A DNA stretch of 64,000 bases from CAVXGU01 sp963761615 (lineage in GTDB: Bacteria > Acidobacteriota > Vicinamibacteria > Vicinamibacterales > CAVVIG01), in contig CAVXGU010000002.1 in assembly GCA_963761615.1 (NCBI GenBank), positions 1-64,000 of the forward strand, read 5' to 3'. This document shows, in pieces, positions 45,031-51,875 of this stretch. The position numbers and the translations under genes are program-made. Each line of letters begins with the position of its first letter. Position 1 is the stretch's first letter. The notes under the pieces were generated by a model, which was not told the origin of the DNA, made no database searches, and saw nothing but the letters and a program-made list of their open reading frames with translations.

Positions 45031-45633
45031 CTATCCCTCACGCCAGCCGGCCGCCGCGTCGAAGTCGGACGGCGTGTCGATGTCGCGGAATGCTCCCTCG
45101 TCGGACACGGGCACGTCGCCTGCGGGCGACGCGTGCGCGCGGATGACGGACTTCGCGCCGGTCGCCGGATCGGCGGCCCGGAGGCTCGAGAAGAGCGACC
45201 GATCGATCAGCACGGGATGCCCGTGGCGATCGCCGTCGACGGGCCGCACGATCGGCGCGTGGGTCTCGCCGTACCGATCGATCACGGCGCGCACGGTGGA
45301 GGGAGCCAGGAAGGGCACGTCGACGAGGGTCACGAGACAGGCCTGCACACCCGGACGATCGACGACGGAGAGCCCGGCGATGAGCGACGACAGCTGCCCC
45401 GTTTCGTACGCGGGGTTCAACACGAACCGCGCGGTGGCGGGTCCGTTCCCGGCAGCGGCGACAATCGCGTCCGCATCATGGCCCACCACGACCACCACAT
45501 CGTCGACGCCCGCTTCGCGAAGGGTTCTGATGATGCGCGCCAGGAAGGTCTCGCCCGGTCCCGCGGGCAGCAACGCTTTCGGGCGGCCCATCCGGCTCGA
45601 CTTCCCCGCCGCGAGGACGATCGCCGGAATCAC
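45031..45633 (-). CDS. MobA-like nucleotidyltransferase
   Basis: This 200-residue protein of the GT-A nucleotidyltransferase fold has the nucleotide-binding start AIVLAAGKSSRMGRPKALLP, then VVVGHDADAI, the metal-binding VTLVDVPFLAPST and the GHPVLIDRSLF segment. It resembles the MocA/MobA cytidylyl- or guanylyltransferases that finish molybdenum cofactors. moaE and moaD are elsewhere in the window, but a sugar- or alcohol-phosphate target is also possible. The GTG at 45633 has TAGGAT six bases upstream (45640-45645, minus strand), which suggests a leaderless transcript. Confidence 0.85.
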   Translation of the reverse strand: MIPAIVLAAGKSSRMGRPKALLPAGPGETFLARIIRTLREAGVDDVVVVVGHDADAIVAAAGNGPATARFVLNPAYETGQLSSLIAGLSVVDRPGVQACLVTLVDVPFLAPSTVRAVIDRYGETHAPIVRPVDGDRHGHPVLIDRSLFSSLRAADPATGAKSVIRAHASPAGDVPVSDEGAFRDIDTPSDFDAAAGWREG

Positions 45634-45639
45634 GCGAGC

Positions 45640-45665
45640 ATCCTAGATCGAACCTGAGCTAGAAT
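45640..45665. promoter_or_regulatory. Divergent -10 elements of the MobA-like and zinc-ribbon genes
   Basis: TAGGAT (45640-45645, minus strand) is six bases before the GTG at 45633. TAGAAT (45660-45665, plus strand) is seven bases before the ATG at 45673. Both starts look leaderless. Confidence 0.5.
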
Positions 45666-45672
45666 TTCCCGC

Positions 45673-45906
45673 ATGACAGACGTCGACATCCACATTCGCT
45701 GCCAGCGATGCGGGAGCCAGATGGAACTGCGCGACCCGACACCGGGAATGGAGTGGCCGCCCGAACAGTTCTGGGTCTGCCCCACATGCGGCCGGCACTT
45801 CTGGTCGACGTACCCACCGCCGAAGCCGAAGCCCGCGGCCGACACCAAGCCGGCGGCTGCCGCCGCCGCCGCACCACCGAAGCCGACGCCGCAAGCAGCG
45901 TCGTGA
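45673..45906 (+). CDS. Small zinc-ribbon protein with Pro/Ala/Lys tail
   Basis: The first 45 residues contain a ribbon, CQRCGSQM and CPTCGRHF, around a Trp/Pro-rich loop. The rest is a disordered Pro-Lys-Ala tail. The function is unknown. Its stop overlaps the GTG of the Asp-rich gene (GTGA), so the two are made together. Confidence 0.7.
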   Translation: MTDVDIHIRCQRCGSQMELRDPTPGMEWPPEQFWVCPTCGRHFWSTYPPPKPKPAADTKPAAAAAAAPPKPTPQAAS

Positions 45907-46103
45907 CGAACAACGTCGTGACAAACATCGACAACAATCCTCGCGCGAGTGCATCGATCACACTCGATGACGACTTCGACGACGACGATCTCTTCGACGA
46001 TGACGATGAAGATCGCGACGACGATGATGACGACGACGACGAGGACAGCGACGACGAGGAGCCCGAAACCTGGCAGGTCGGGTCGGGGGACGAATTCCGC
46101 TAA
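45903..46103 (+). CDS. Highly acidic Asp-rich small protein
   Basis: This 66-residue protein has about half of its residues Asp or Glu between positions 25 and 55. It begins MTNNVVTNIDNNP and ends with ETWQVGSGDEFR. It is certainly disordered. It is translationally coupled to a basic-tailed zinc-ribbon protein. A role as a charge partner, nucleic-acid mimic or calcium buffer is only speculation. The end has the Trp-Gln-Val-Gly motif of a short conserved tail. Confidence 0.6.
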   Translation: MTNNVVTNIDNNPRASASITLDDDFDDDDLFDDDDEDRDDDDDDDDEDSDDEEPETWQVGSGDEFR

Positions 46104-46117
46104 AGGCTGGCCCAGGC

Positions 46118-46147
46118 TTGACTTCCCGTATCGAACCTGCCTAGACT
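46118..46147 (+). promoter_or_regulatory. Promoter of the cold-shock gene
   Basis: TTGACT (46118-46123) and TAGACT (46142-46147) are separated by 18 bp. The resulting 5' leader would be about 140 nt long, as is usual for cold-shock genes. Confidence 0.6.
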
Positions 46148-46294
46148 GGCCTCGATTTGACCAGGTTCAGCCGCCGCTGAATCAACTCGGCTGGTCGGAC
46201 GGCCCACGGCGCATCTCCACCTTGCCCAGTCGACCGCAACCTGCTGAGTCCCCTGGGGATGGGCCTGGGGGTCCGGAACGGAGGGCTATCGGCT

Positions 46295-46501
46295 ATGCCG
46301 ACCGGCACAATCGCACGGCTCCTTATCGACAAGGGCTTCGGGTTCATCCGCGACGAGAACGGCATCGAGCACTTTTTTCACAGGAGTGCCGTCCGCGGGG
46401 CGGTGTTCGAGCTCCTACGGGAGGGTCAGCGGGTGGAATTTTCGGTCGAAGATTCGCAGAAAGGCCCCCGCGCGGGTGATGTGCGGCTGATCGAAGGCTA
46501 G
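46295..46501 (+). CDS. Cold-shock domain protein (CspA-like)
   Basis: This 68-residue single OB-fold protein has RNP1 (KGFGFIRDE) and RNP2 (IEHFFHRSAV). It binds single-stranded RNA/DNA and helps melt RNA structure. The ATG at 46295 is chosen over an earlier in-frame start because it gives the canonical N-terminus MPTGTIARLL. A long leader precedes it and a hairpin terminator follows. Confidence 0.95.
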   Translation: MPTGTIARLLIDKGFGFIRDENGIEHFFHRSAVRGAVFELLREGQRVEFSVEDSQKGPRAGDVRLIEG

Positions 46502-46525
46502 ATCGGCGCTTCGACGTCGCCCGGA

Positions 46526-46568
46526 ACCGGTTCGCCGCAGTCGTCCGAGGGGCGAACCGGTCCTTTCC
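46526..46568 (+). terminator. Terminator hairpin after the cold-shock gene
   Basis: ACCGGTTCGCC (46526-46536) pairs perfectly with GGCGAACCGGT (46551-46561) and is followed by CCTTTCC. The T run is short, so termination may be partial or bidirectional; on the other strand it follows the HAD gene. Confidence 0.6.
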
Positions 46569-46590
46569 GCCCCCCTCCTCGCATCCCAGG

Positions 46591-47274
46591 TCAGAATCCG
46601 AGCGCCGCCAGTACGCGACTGGTGTCGCTCAGGTCGTCGAAGACCGCCTCGGCACCCGCCGACCGGAGTTCGTCGTTGTTGTATTCTCCGGTGGCCACCG
46701 CGACGCACCGGACGCCGCCGGTGAGGGCACAGGCGACATCGAGCGGGGTGTCTCCGATTACAACGACGTTCTCCCGCGCGACGGCCGGGCCTCCGGCGTC
46801 GCGGACCGTCTGAATCGCCATCGGCAGGAGCAGGTTGCGGTCGGGCACGTCGTCTCCGAACGCTCCCCCCGAGAAGTATCGCCAGAGGTCGAAGTACTCG
46901 AGCTTCGCGCGGGCGCCGCCGCGGTAGTTGCCGGTCAGGAGCGCGAGATGCGCGCGCGGCTCGGCCGCGAGGGCCTCGAGCAGCGGCAGCACGCCGGGCA
47001 TGATGCCCTTGCGAGGGCCGGGCTTCTCGATTTCGCGGCGCAGGTGCGAGACGTACACCTCGGGAAAGCGCGCGAGGTCCTCGACCCCGGAGGAAACACC
47101 GTGACGCGTCAAGGCGTGCGACAGCACCCAGTGATCGGTCCGGCCGGCCATCGTCGTGCCGCGAAACGCATCGGCGATGCCGAAGAGCTCCTCGAAGGCC
47201 GCGGCCATGGCCCTGATCCCGGCGCCTCCGGTCAGCAGCAGCGTCCCGTCGACGTCGAAGAGCAGCAGCTTCAC
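46591..47274 (-). CDS. HAD-family hydrolase (phosphoglycolate phosphatase-like)
   Basis: This protein has HAD motif I (LLFDVDGTLLLTGG) with the nucleophile Asp, motif II (LLTGNYRGGARAKL) and motif IV (VVVIGDTPLDVACA). The cap is helical, as in PGP/beta-phosphoglucomutase-like enzymes. The substrate is unknown. The GTG at 47274 overlaps the stop of the ABC-like gene (GTGA) and gives VKLLLFDVDGT. An ATG at 47289 is the alternative. Confidence 0.88.
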   Translation of the reverse strand: MKLLLFDVDGTLLLTGGAGIRAMAAAFEELFGIADAFRGTTMAGRTDHWVLSHALTRHGVSSGVEDLARFPEVYVSHLRREIEKPGPRKGIMPGVLPLLEALAAEPRAHLALLTGNYRGGARAKLEYFDLWRYFSGGAFGDDVPDRNLLLPMAIQTVRDAGGPAVARENVVVIGDTPLDVACALTGGVRCVAVATGEYNNDELRSAGAEAVFDDLSDTSRVLAALGF

Positions 47275-47975
47275 CGCCAGGGCCTCCATCCCTTCGCCGT
47301 CTCCCGAAGCCGGCCGGTTGCCGGGTCGTGGCGCAGCACCCGCGGCGTCACCGCGCGCGCGAAGGGCTCGTCGGTCGTCACGGCGACGAGCGCGATCTGC
47401 CGCGCCGCCGCGATCTCGCGCACCGTCCCCGCGAAGGCGCCGCGCGCGGCCGGCTCGATCGCGGCGGTGGGGTGCTCGAGCAGGAGCGCCGCCGGATCGA
47501 GCGCCAGCGCCCGTCCCAGCCTGATGCGGGCGCGGGCGGCGCCGTCGAGCGTGCCGGCCGGCCGGCTCCACGTCTGCTCGGGCAGCTCAACCTCTCGCGC
47601 CAGCGCGGCGGCCCTGCGCCGCACGTCGTCGGAGGGCGGGTCGACCTCCAGGGTGAACGGCACGGCCAGATTCTGCAGCACGTCGAGGGAATCCAACAAG
47701 ACCGCGCGCTCGGTGACGATGCCGAACCGGTCGACGATCGCGAGCCACTCGGCGCCGTCGGTCACCGACGCCGTCGCGCGTCCGAACACCTCGACGCGCC
47801 CCTGGTCCGGCAGCGCCGCGCCCGTGACCAGGTTCGTGAGCGTCTCGGCGGCGGCGGCATCCGGGCCGAGGATGGCCACGGCCTCTCCGGGGGCCACGAT
47901 CAGCCGGTCGATCCTCAGCGGCCGCAGCGCGCCGAAGTGCTTCGACACGCCGGACAGCTCGAGGATCGCGGTCAC
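47271..47975 (-). CDS. Degenerate ABC-transporter ATP-binding domain protein
   Basis: The 234-residue protein has the overall layout of an ABC nucleotide-binding domain (VSKHFGALRPLRIDRLIVAPGEAVAILG...RLGRALALDPAALLLEHPTAA). The key motifs are changed. The P-loop reads GPDAAAAET instead of GxxGxGKS/T, the signature reads LDGAARAR, and Walker B/Glu reads LLLEHPTA. ATP hydrolysis is therefore unlikely; it may be a pseudo-ATPase regulator. It is coupled on both sides: 4 bp overlap with the membrane protein gene before it and with the HAD gene after it. Confidence 0.75.
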   Translation of the reverse strand: MTAILELSGVSKHFGALRPLRIDRLIVAPGEAVAILGPDAAAAETLTNLVTGAALPDQGRVEVFGRATASVTDGAEWLAIVDRFGIVTERAVLLDSLDVLQNLAVPFTLEVDPPSDDVRRRAAALAREVELPEQTWSRPAGTLDGAARARIRLGRALALDPAALLLEHPTAAIEPAARGAFAGTVREIAAARQIALVAVTTDEPFARAVTPRVLRHDPATGRLRETAKGWRPWR

Positions 47976-48445
47976 GCCTCGAGCAGGCGGTTCACTTCAT
48001 CGACGACGCGGCTCGACTCGGAGAGCGCCTGCCGCTCGATCTTGAACGCCCAGAGGTTGGCGGCGATGGCCGCGTAGGCGATCCAGGCGTGCACGATGGG
48101 CGGGAGGACGCCGGTATCGACGCTGGCGCCGATGATCGCGGTGGCCATCGTCGCGGCGATCGCCAGGCTGCCGATCGAGAAGACCGGCTTGCGGATGGCG
48201 GCGATCCGGCGGTGGAAGTCGCCCGTCAGCCCGGCCTCCTGCATCGCGTCCTTCACCGCTTTGCCCTTGCCGATGAGGTAGAACATCATCATCGAGTGCG
48301 CGAGCAGCAGGATCAGCGTCGAGAAGATGCCGAACGTGATGTGGCGCATGATGTCGGCCGGCGTCACGACGGTCAGACCGAGATAGATGGTGACGATCAG
48401 ACCGGCGAAACCGAGCCCCACCGCCGTGATGAGCGCTTGAGCCAA
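47972..48445 (-). CDS. Four-helix membrane protein
   Basis: About four hydrophobic helices are visible: ALITAVGLGFAGLIVTIYLG, FGIFSTLILLLAHSMMMFYL, IGSLAIAATMATAIIGAS and AWIAYAAIAANLWAF. A cytoplasmic C-terminal tail carries a charged helix. The TTG at 48445 is chosen because AGGGAG lies 8 bases before it; the ATG at 48502 would add a charged, non-conserved-looking stretch. It overlaps the degenerate ABC gene by 4 bp, so the two may form a complex. No family name is certain. Confidence 0.65.
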   Translation of the reverse strand: MAQALITAVGLGFAGLIVTIYLGLTVVTPADIMRHITFGIFSTLILLLAHSMMMFYLIGKGKAVKDAMQEAGLTGDFHRRIAAIRKPVFSIGSLAIAATMATAIIGASVDTGVLPPIVHAWIAYAAIAANLWAFKIERQALSESSRVVDEVNRLLEA

Positions 48446-48537
48446 CCCGTTCTCCCTGAAAAGATGCCTGTCAGTATGCCTCGGTCGCCGTTCGCGATCC
48501 AACCCGCACGGGCCGCGCTCGCCCGTTCCCGAGTTCC

Positions 48538-49383
48538 CTAGTCAGCGCCTCGGTGCCTGGCGCGCCGGTTCCTGAGCGCGATCAGCCGGTCGTACCGCTC
48601 GCGCGGCAGTGACGTCCCGCCAGGTTCGGCGGCGTGCCACGCATCGCCGTGGAAGTCGGAGCCGCCCGTCACCGCGAGTCCGAGGTGGTCGGCCAGGGAC
48701 GTGTAGCCGAGCGTGGCGGCGGGACTGTGCCGCGTGTGGTACGCCTCGATCGCGTCGAGGCCGGCGGCGGCGAACCCGGGGATGTCGCTGTCGCGGTGGT
48801 TCAGCCCGGGATGAGCGAGCGACGCGAGGCCGCCGGCGTCGTGGATTCGCTCGAAGACCTCGGAGGGCGGCGCCGCGAGACGGGGCACGAACGCCGGCTT
48901 GCCGGGCGTGAGCCAGCGATCGAACGCCTCTTTTTCCGTCATCACGTGCCTCGCGGCCACGAGGGCGCGGGCGACGAAGGGCCGTCCGATCGCGCGGCTC
49001 GTGTCGCTCAGGCCCGGGCGGACGATGGCGTCGGCGTCGAGCGGCATCCCGAGCGCGGCGAGGCGCTCGACGATCTGACGAATCCGCTGGATCCGCAGCG
49101 CGCGCTGGGCGGCCAGGAAATCCCGCAGCGGCTCGGAGCCCGGGTCGATGAAGTACCCCAGCACGTGGACGTCGACGCCGTCGGACACCGACGTCACCTC
49201 GATGCCCGGGACGAACGCGATACCCCGCTCGGCGCAGCCGGCGGCGACGGCGCCGCACGAGGCGACCGTGTCGTGGTCGGTGACGGCCAGCACGTCCACG
49301 CCGGCGGCGTGGGCGCGGGCGACCAGCTCGTCCGGGGTGCAGCGCCCGTCCGAGGCGGTGGTATGGGTATGGAGGTCGATCAA
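48538..49383 (-). CDS. PHP-domain phosphatase/nuclease (3',5'-nucleoside bisphosphate phosphatase-like)
   Basis: This protein begins IDLHTHTTASDGRCTPDELV with the HxH metal pair, then AVTDHDTVA, a Glu in VPGIEVTS, and His/Asp ligands in SLAHPGLNH and TGGSDFHGD. The middle insertion is that of the YciV/RnmV group, which degrades pAp and short RNA 5' ends. The TTG at 49383 overlaps the stop of the Fur-rubrerythrin gene (TTGA), indicating coupling. Confidence 0.88.
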   Translation of the reverse strand: MIDLHTHTTASDGRCTPDELVARAHAAGVDVLAVTDHDTVASCGAVAAGCAERGIAFVPGIEVTSVSDGVDVHVLGYFIDPGSEPLRDFLAAQRALRIQRIRQIVERLAALGMPLDADAIVRPGLSDTSRAIGRPFVARALVAARHVMTEKEAFDRWLTPGKPAFVPRLAAPPSEVFERIHDAGGLASLAHPGLNHRDSDIPGFAAAGLDAIEAYHTRHSPAATLGYTSLADHLGLAVTGGSDFHGDAWHAAEPGGTSLPRERYDRLIALRNRRARHRGAD

Positions 49384-50339
49384 CGGGCCGCCCGGGCCAC
49401 GCGTCCAGCCGACTGGCGTGCGCGCAGGGCTTTGAGCTCGGCGATGAGGAGATCGAGGTGCACCCGCTCTTCGTCGGCGAACTCGAGGAAGATGCGCTTG
49501 CCCTCCGAATCCTCGAACCGCTCGCCGTAGCGCTTGAAGAACTTGTGCGAGCCGCGCTCGCAGCGGATGCCGATGAGCAGCGCCTGCTGGTCGTTGACGC
49601 CGCGCCGGAGCTTTTCCGCCCCCTCGGCGAACAGGCCGTTGGCGGCGCCCTTGAAGAACAGAAACGTCGGCCGCGCCTCGAGCTTCGGGTCCTCGGCGAC
49701 CAACTCGCGATACCGCGCCTCGAGCGTGCCGAGGTGCTCCTTCTCCTCGGCGGCGAGCTTCTGGAACACGCTCCGGCCGCGGCGGTCCTTCGTCAGGCTC
49801 GCGGCGCGCGTGTAGAACTCGAGGCCGCTCCGCTCGGTGGCGATCGCGATGCGCAGCGCGTCGCGTGCGAAGACGAGCTCCGTCGTCACGCCGTCGATCG
49901 TCCCGCCGCTCCTGCCGGTCCGGCAGGCCTCGCAGACGCCGAACACCTGCACGACGGTCTCGGCGGGCTGGAAGTCGCGCGCGCCCGCCACTTCCTCGAG
50001 CAGCGCCTCGACGTCGGAGCTCAGGAACTCGGACGAGCGATGGCAGACGTTGCAGATCAGGTGGAAGTGGCGCGGGTGGCGGATCGACGGCTCGAAGCGC
50101 GACCGGCCGTCGCCGAAGTCCACCTTGCGCGCCACGCCGCTCTCGACCATCCACTGCAGGGTGCGGTAGACGGTGGCGCGGCCGAGGCCCGGCGCCTCGC
50201 GGCGCACGAGCTCGACGAGATCGTCCGCGCTCAGATGGCCCTGCTGCCCCAGGAAGATCGAGACGATGCGGTCGCGCTTGCTGGAGCGCCGACCGCCCGT
50301 CGGACCGAGCGTCGAGAGATCGGGAATGGAGCGGGGCAT
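49380..50339 (-). CDS. Fur-family regulator fused to a rubrerythrin-like ferritin domain
   Basis: Residues about 15-140 are a Fur/PerR-type winged helix (SADDLVELVRREAPGLGRATVYRTLQ) and dimerisation domain with HPRHFHLICNVCHRSSEF and a second CxxC (CEAC). Residues about 155-305 are a ferritin-like domain with carboxylate/His ligands (AIATERSGLEFYTRA, AAEEKEHLGTLEARY, RCERGSHKFFKRYGE, FADEERVHLDLL). Such a protein could sense iron or peroxide both through the Fur sites and a diiron site, and change DNA binding. It is coupled to the PHP phosphatase gene and lies downstream of erpA. Confidence 0.88.
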   Translation of the reverse strand: MPRSIPDLSTLGPTGGRRSSKRDRIVSIFLGQQGHLSADDLVELVRREAPGLGRATVYRTLQWMVESGVARKVDFGDGRSRFEPSIRHPRHFHLICNVCHRSSEFLSSDVEALLEEVAGARDFQPAETVVQVFGVCEACRTGRSGGTIDGVTTELVFARDALRIAIATERSGLEFYTRAASLTKDRRGRSVFQKLAAEEKEHLGTLEARYRELVAEDPKLEARPTFLFFKGAANGLFAEGAEKLRRGVNDQQALLIGIRCERGSHKFFKRYGERFEDSEGKRIFLEFADEERVHLDLLIAELKALRARQSAGRVARAAR

Positions 50340-50344
50340 GTCAA

Positions 50345-50396
50345 CAGGGCTTCCGCGTCCCCCGCGCGGGGGAACGCGGAAGGCCTGCACTACGGG
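50345..50396. repeat. REP-like element with a long GC hairpin
   Basis: CTTCCGCGT-CCCCCGC and its complement GCGGGGG-A-ACGCGGAAG (50350-50382) form an almost perfect hairpin, followed by GCCTGCACTAC, the inverted GTAG head of the REP family. It lies between erpA and the Fur-rubrerythrin gene. Confidence 0.65.
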
Positions 50397-50412
50397 TGAA
50401 CGGGGCGTACGG

Positions 50413-50739
50413 CTAGACGCTGAACGACTGGCCGCAGCCGCACGTCGAGGTTGCGTTCGGATTCTTGATCGTGAAGCCTCCGCCGGTGATCGTGTCGACG
50501 AAGTCGACCTCGGCGCCGGTGAGGTAACGGATGCTGATGGGGTCCACGAACAGCTTGACGCCGTGCGACTCGAACACCTGGTCGCCCGAACCCTGACCGT
50601 TCTCCTCGATCATCAGTCCGTACTGGAAGCCCGAGCAGCCGCCGCCCTGCACGAACACGCGCAGACCGCTGCCGGTCTTGTTCTCCTCGGTTAGCAGCTC
50701 GGTGATCTTCGCTGCAGCCATCTCGGTTACCTGGATCAT
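50413..50739 (-). CDS. erpA: Iron-sulfur cluster insertion protein (ErpA/IscA family)
   Basis: This 108-residue A-type carrier has the three conserved cysteines: one in QGGGCSGFQYGL and the CGC pair in TSTCGCGQSFSV. It delivers Fe-S clusters to target enzymes. An AGGAGTAGCG ribosome-binding site precedes the ATG, with a TATAAT on the minus strand upstream. mrp and this gene are the Fe-S maturation genes in this window. Confidence 0.95.
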   Translation of the reverse strand: MIQVTEMAAAKITELLTEENKTGSGLRVFVQGGGCSGFQYGLMIEENGQGSGDQVFESHGVKLFVDPISIRYLTGAEVDFVDTITGGGFTIKNPNATSTCGCGQSFSV

Positions 50740-50780
50740 TAGGCGCTACTCCTGATGACAATTATACTGCAGGACGGACC

Positions 50781-51710
50781 ATGCCTTACGTGATCACGCC
50801 GTCGCTGCCGCCGGAGATGGTCCTCGAGATCGCCGAGGCCCGCTGGACCGCCATCGCGGCCGCGCGCCCCGAGCTGCAGCCCGCCGTGGACCTCCAGCGC
50901 CGGCTGCTCACGCTGGTCGTCGACCTCGCCGCCGGCACGGACCACCGGCCGCTGCCGCGGCTGTCGCTGCCGCCCAAGTACGTGGCCGCCAAGCTCGGTC
51001 GCGGCGTGCCGGCCCTGACCGGAGAGCCCATTCCCGTGCCCGATCTCGCGCAGCCGCTGCTCGACCTCTGCAGCGCGCTGGCCGAGGGCGGCGCCGGCGA
51101 CGTGGCGCTCCACATCCGCGAGTCGATCGAACGCGGCAGCATCGACGCGCGGGCGCTCGCCACCGCGTCGCTCCAGCGCGACCAGCACGCGATCCGCGCG
51201 GGCGCCGTCGAGCGCGGCCTGGCGCCCGACCTATTGTGGCTCGTCGGCGAGCTCGCCGTCAGCCCCTTCGCGCACGCGCTCGAGCCGGTCGTCTTCCCGC
51301 ACGCGGCCGACGATGCGGCGCTGGCACCCGCGCTCGCCGGGTGGGAGCACGGCTATTGTCCCCTGTGCGGATCGTGGGCCGCGCTCGCCGAGGTCGTCGA
51401 CGGCGTGAAGCTCCTGCGCTGCTCGTTCTGTGCGGCCACGTGGGGACTCACCGAGTACGCCTGCGCGCACTGCGGCGCGCACGGAGAGCCCTTCATCACC
51501 GCGGCGCCGGACGAGACGCGGAAGGATCGCCGGCTCGAAGTCTGCTCCGCCTGTTCCGGCTATCTGAAAACCGTCGACGTCCCCGACCTCTCGCCGTTCC
51601 CCCTCGTCGCAATCACCGACCTGGAGACGATGGATCTCGACGTGGCCGCGATGAAGCACGGCTACGCGCGGCCGTCGGCGCGGGACTTCTCGGCCGGGAA
51701 GACGGCGTAG
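50781..51710 (+). CDS. fdhE: FdhE-like formate dehydrogenase accessory protein
   Basis: The C-terminal half has the four double-cysteine knuckles of the FdhE rubredoxin-like domain: YCPLCGSW, LRCSFCAATW, CAHCGAHG and CSACSGYL. The N-terminal half is the FdhE helical domain. FdhE helps assemble or mature formate dehydrogenase. No fdh structural gene is in this window, so its partner is elsewhere or it serves another molybdoenzyme. TATACT lies 12 bases before the ATG. Confidence 0.85.
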   Translation: MPYVITPSLPPEMVLEIAEARWTAIAAARPELQPAVDLQRRLLTLVVDLAAGTDHRPLPRLSLPPKYVAAKLGRGVPALTGEPIPVPDLAQPLLDLCSALAEGGAGDVALHIRESIERGSIDARALATASLQRDQHAIRAGAVERGLAPDLLWLVGELAVSPFAHALEPVVFPHAADDAALAPALAGWEHGYCPLCGSWAALAEVVDGVKLLRCSFCAATWGLTEYACAHCGAHGEPFITAAPDETRKDRRLEVCSACSGYLKTVDVPDLSPFPLVAITDLETMDLDVAAMKHGYARPSARDFSAGKTA

Positions 51711-51715
51711 CGGCG

Positions 51716-51860
51716 GCGGTTCTCGGCTCTCGGCTCTGGGCTTTCGGGCTTCGGGCTCTCGGGCTCGTCGCCGCCGGCCCGCTGCGATCATGATCCTGAG
51801 CCGAGAGCCGAGAGCCGAGAGTTCTGCGAAGCCGACCTGAAGGTCGGCCGCCACAGCGAA
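51716..51860. repeat. Inverted heptamer element with core-like spacer and a half REP
   Basis: The left arm (51720-51770) has GGCTCTC/GGGCTTC heptamers, the spacer contains GCTGCGATCATGATCCTGAG, and the right arm (51797-51823) is inverted. A single REP (GCCGACCTGAAGGTCGGC) follows at about 51834-51851. Confidence 0.8.
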
Positions 51861-51875
51861 ACGAACACCGCTCTA

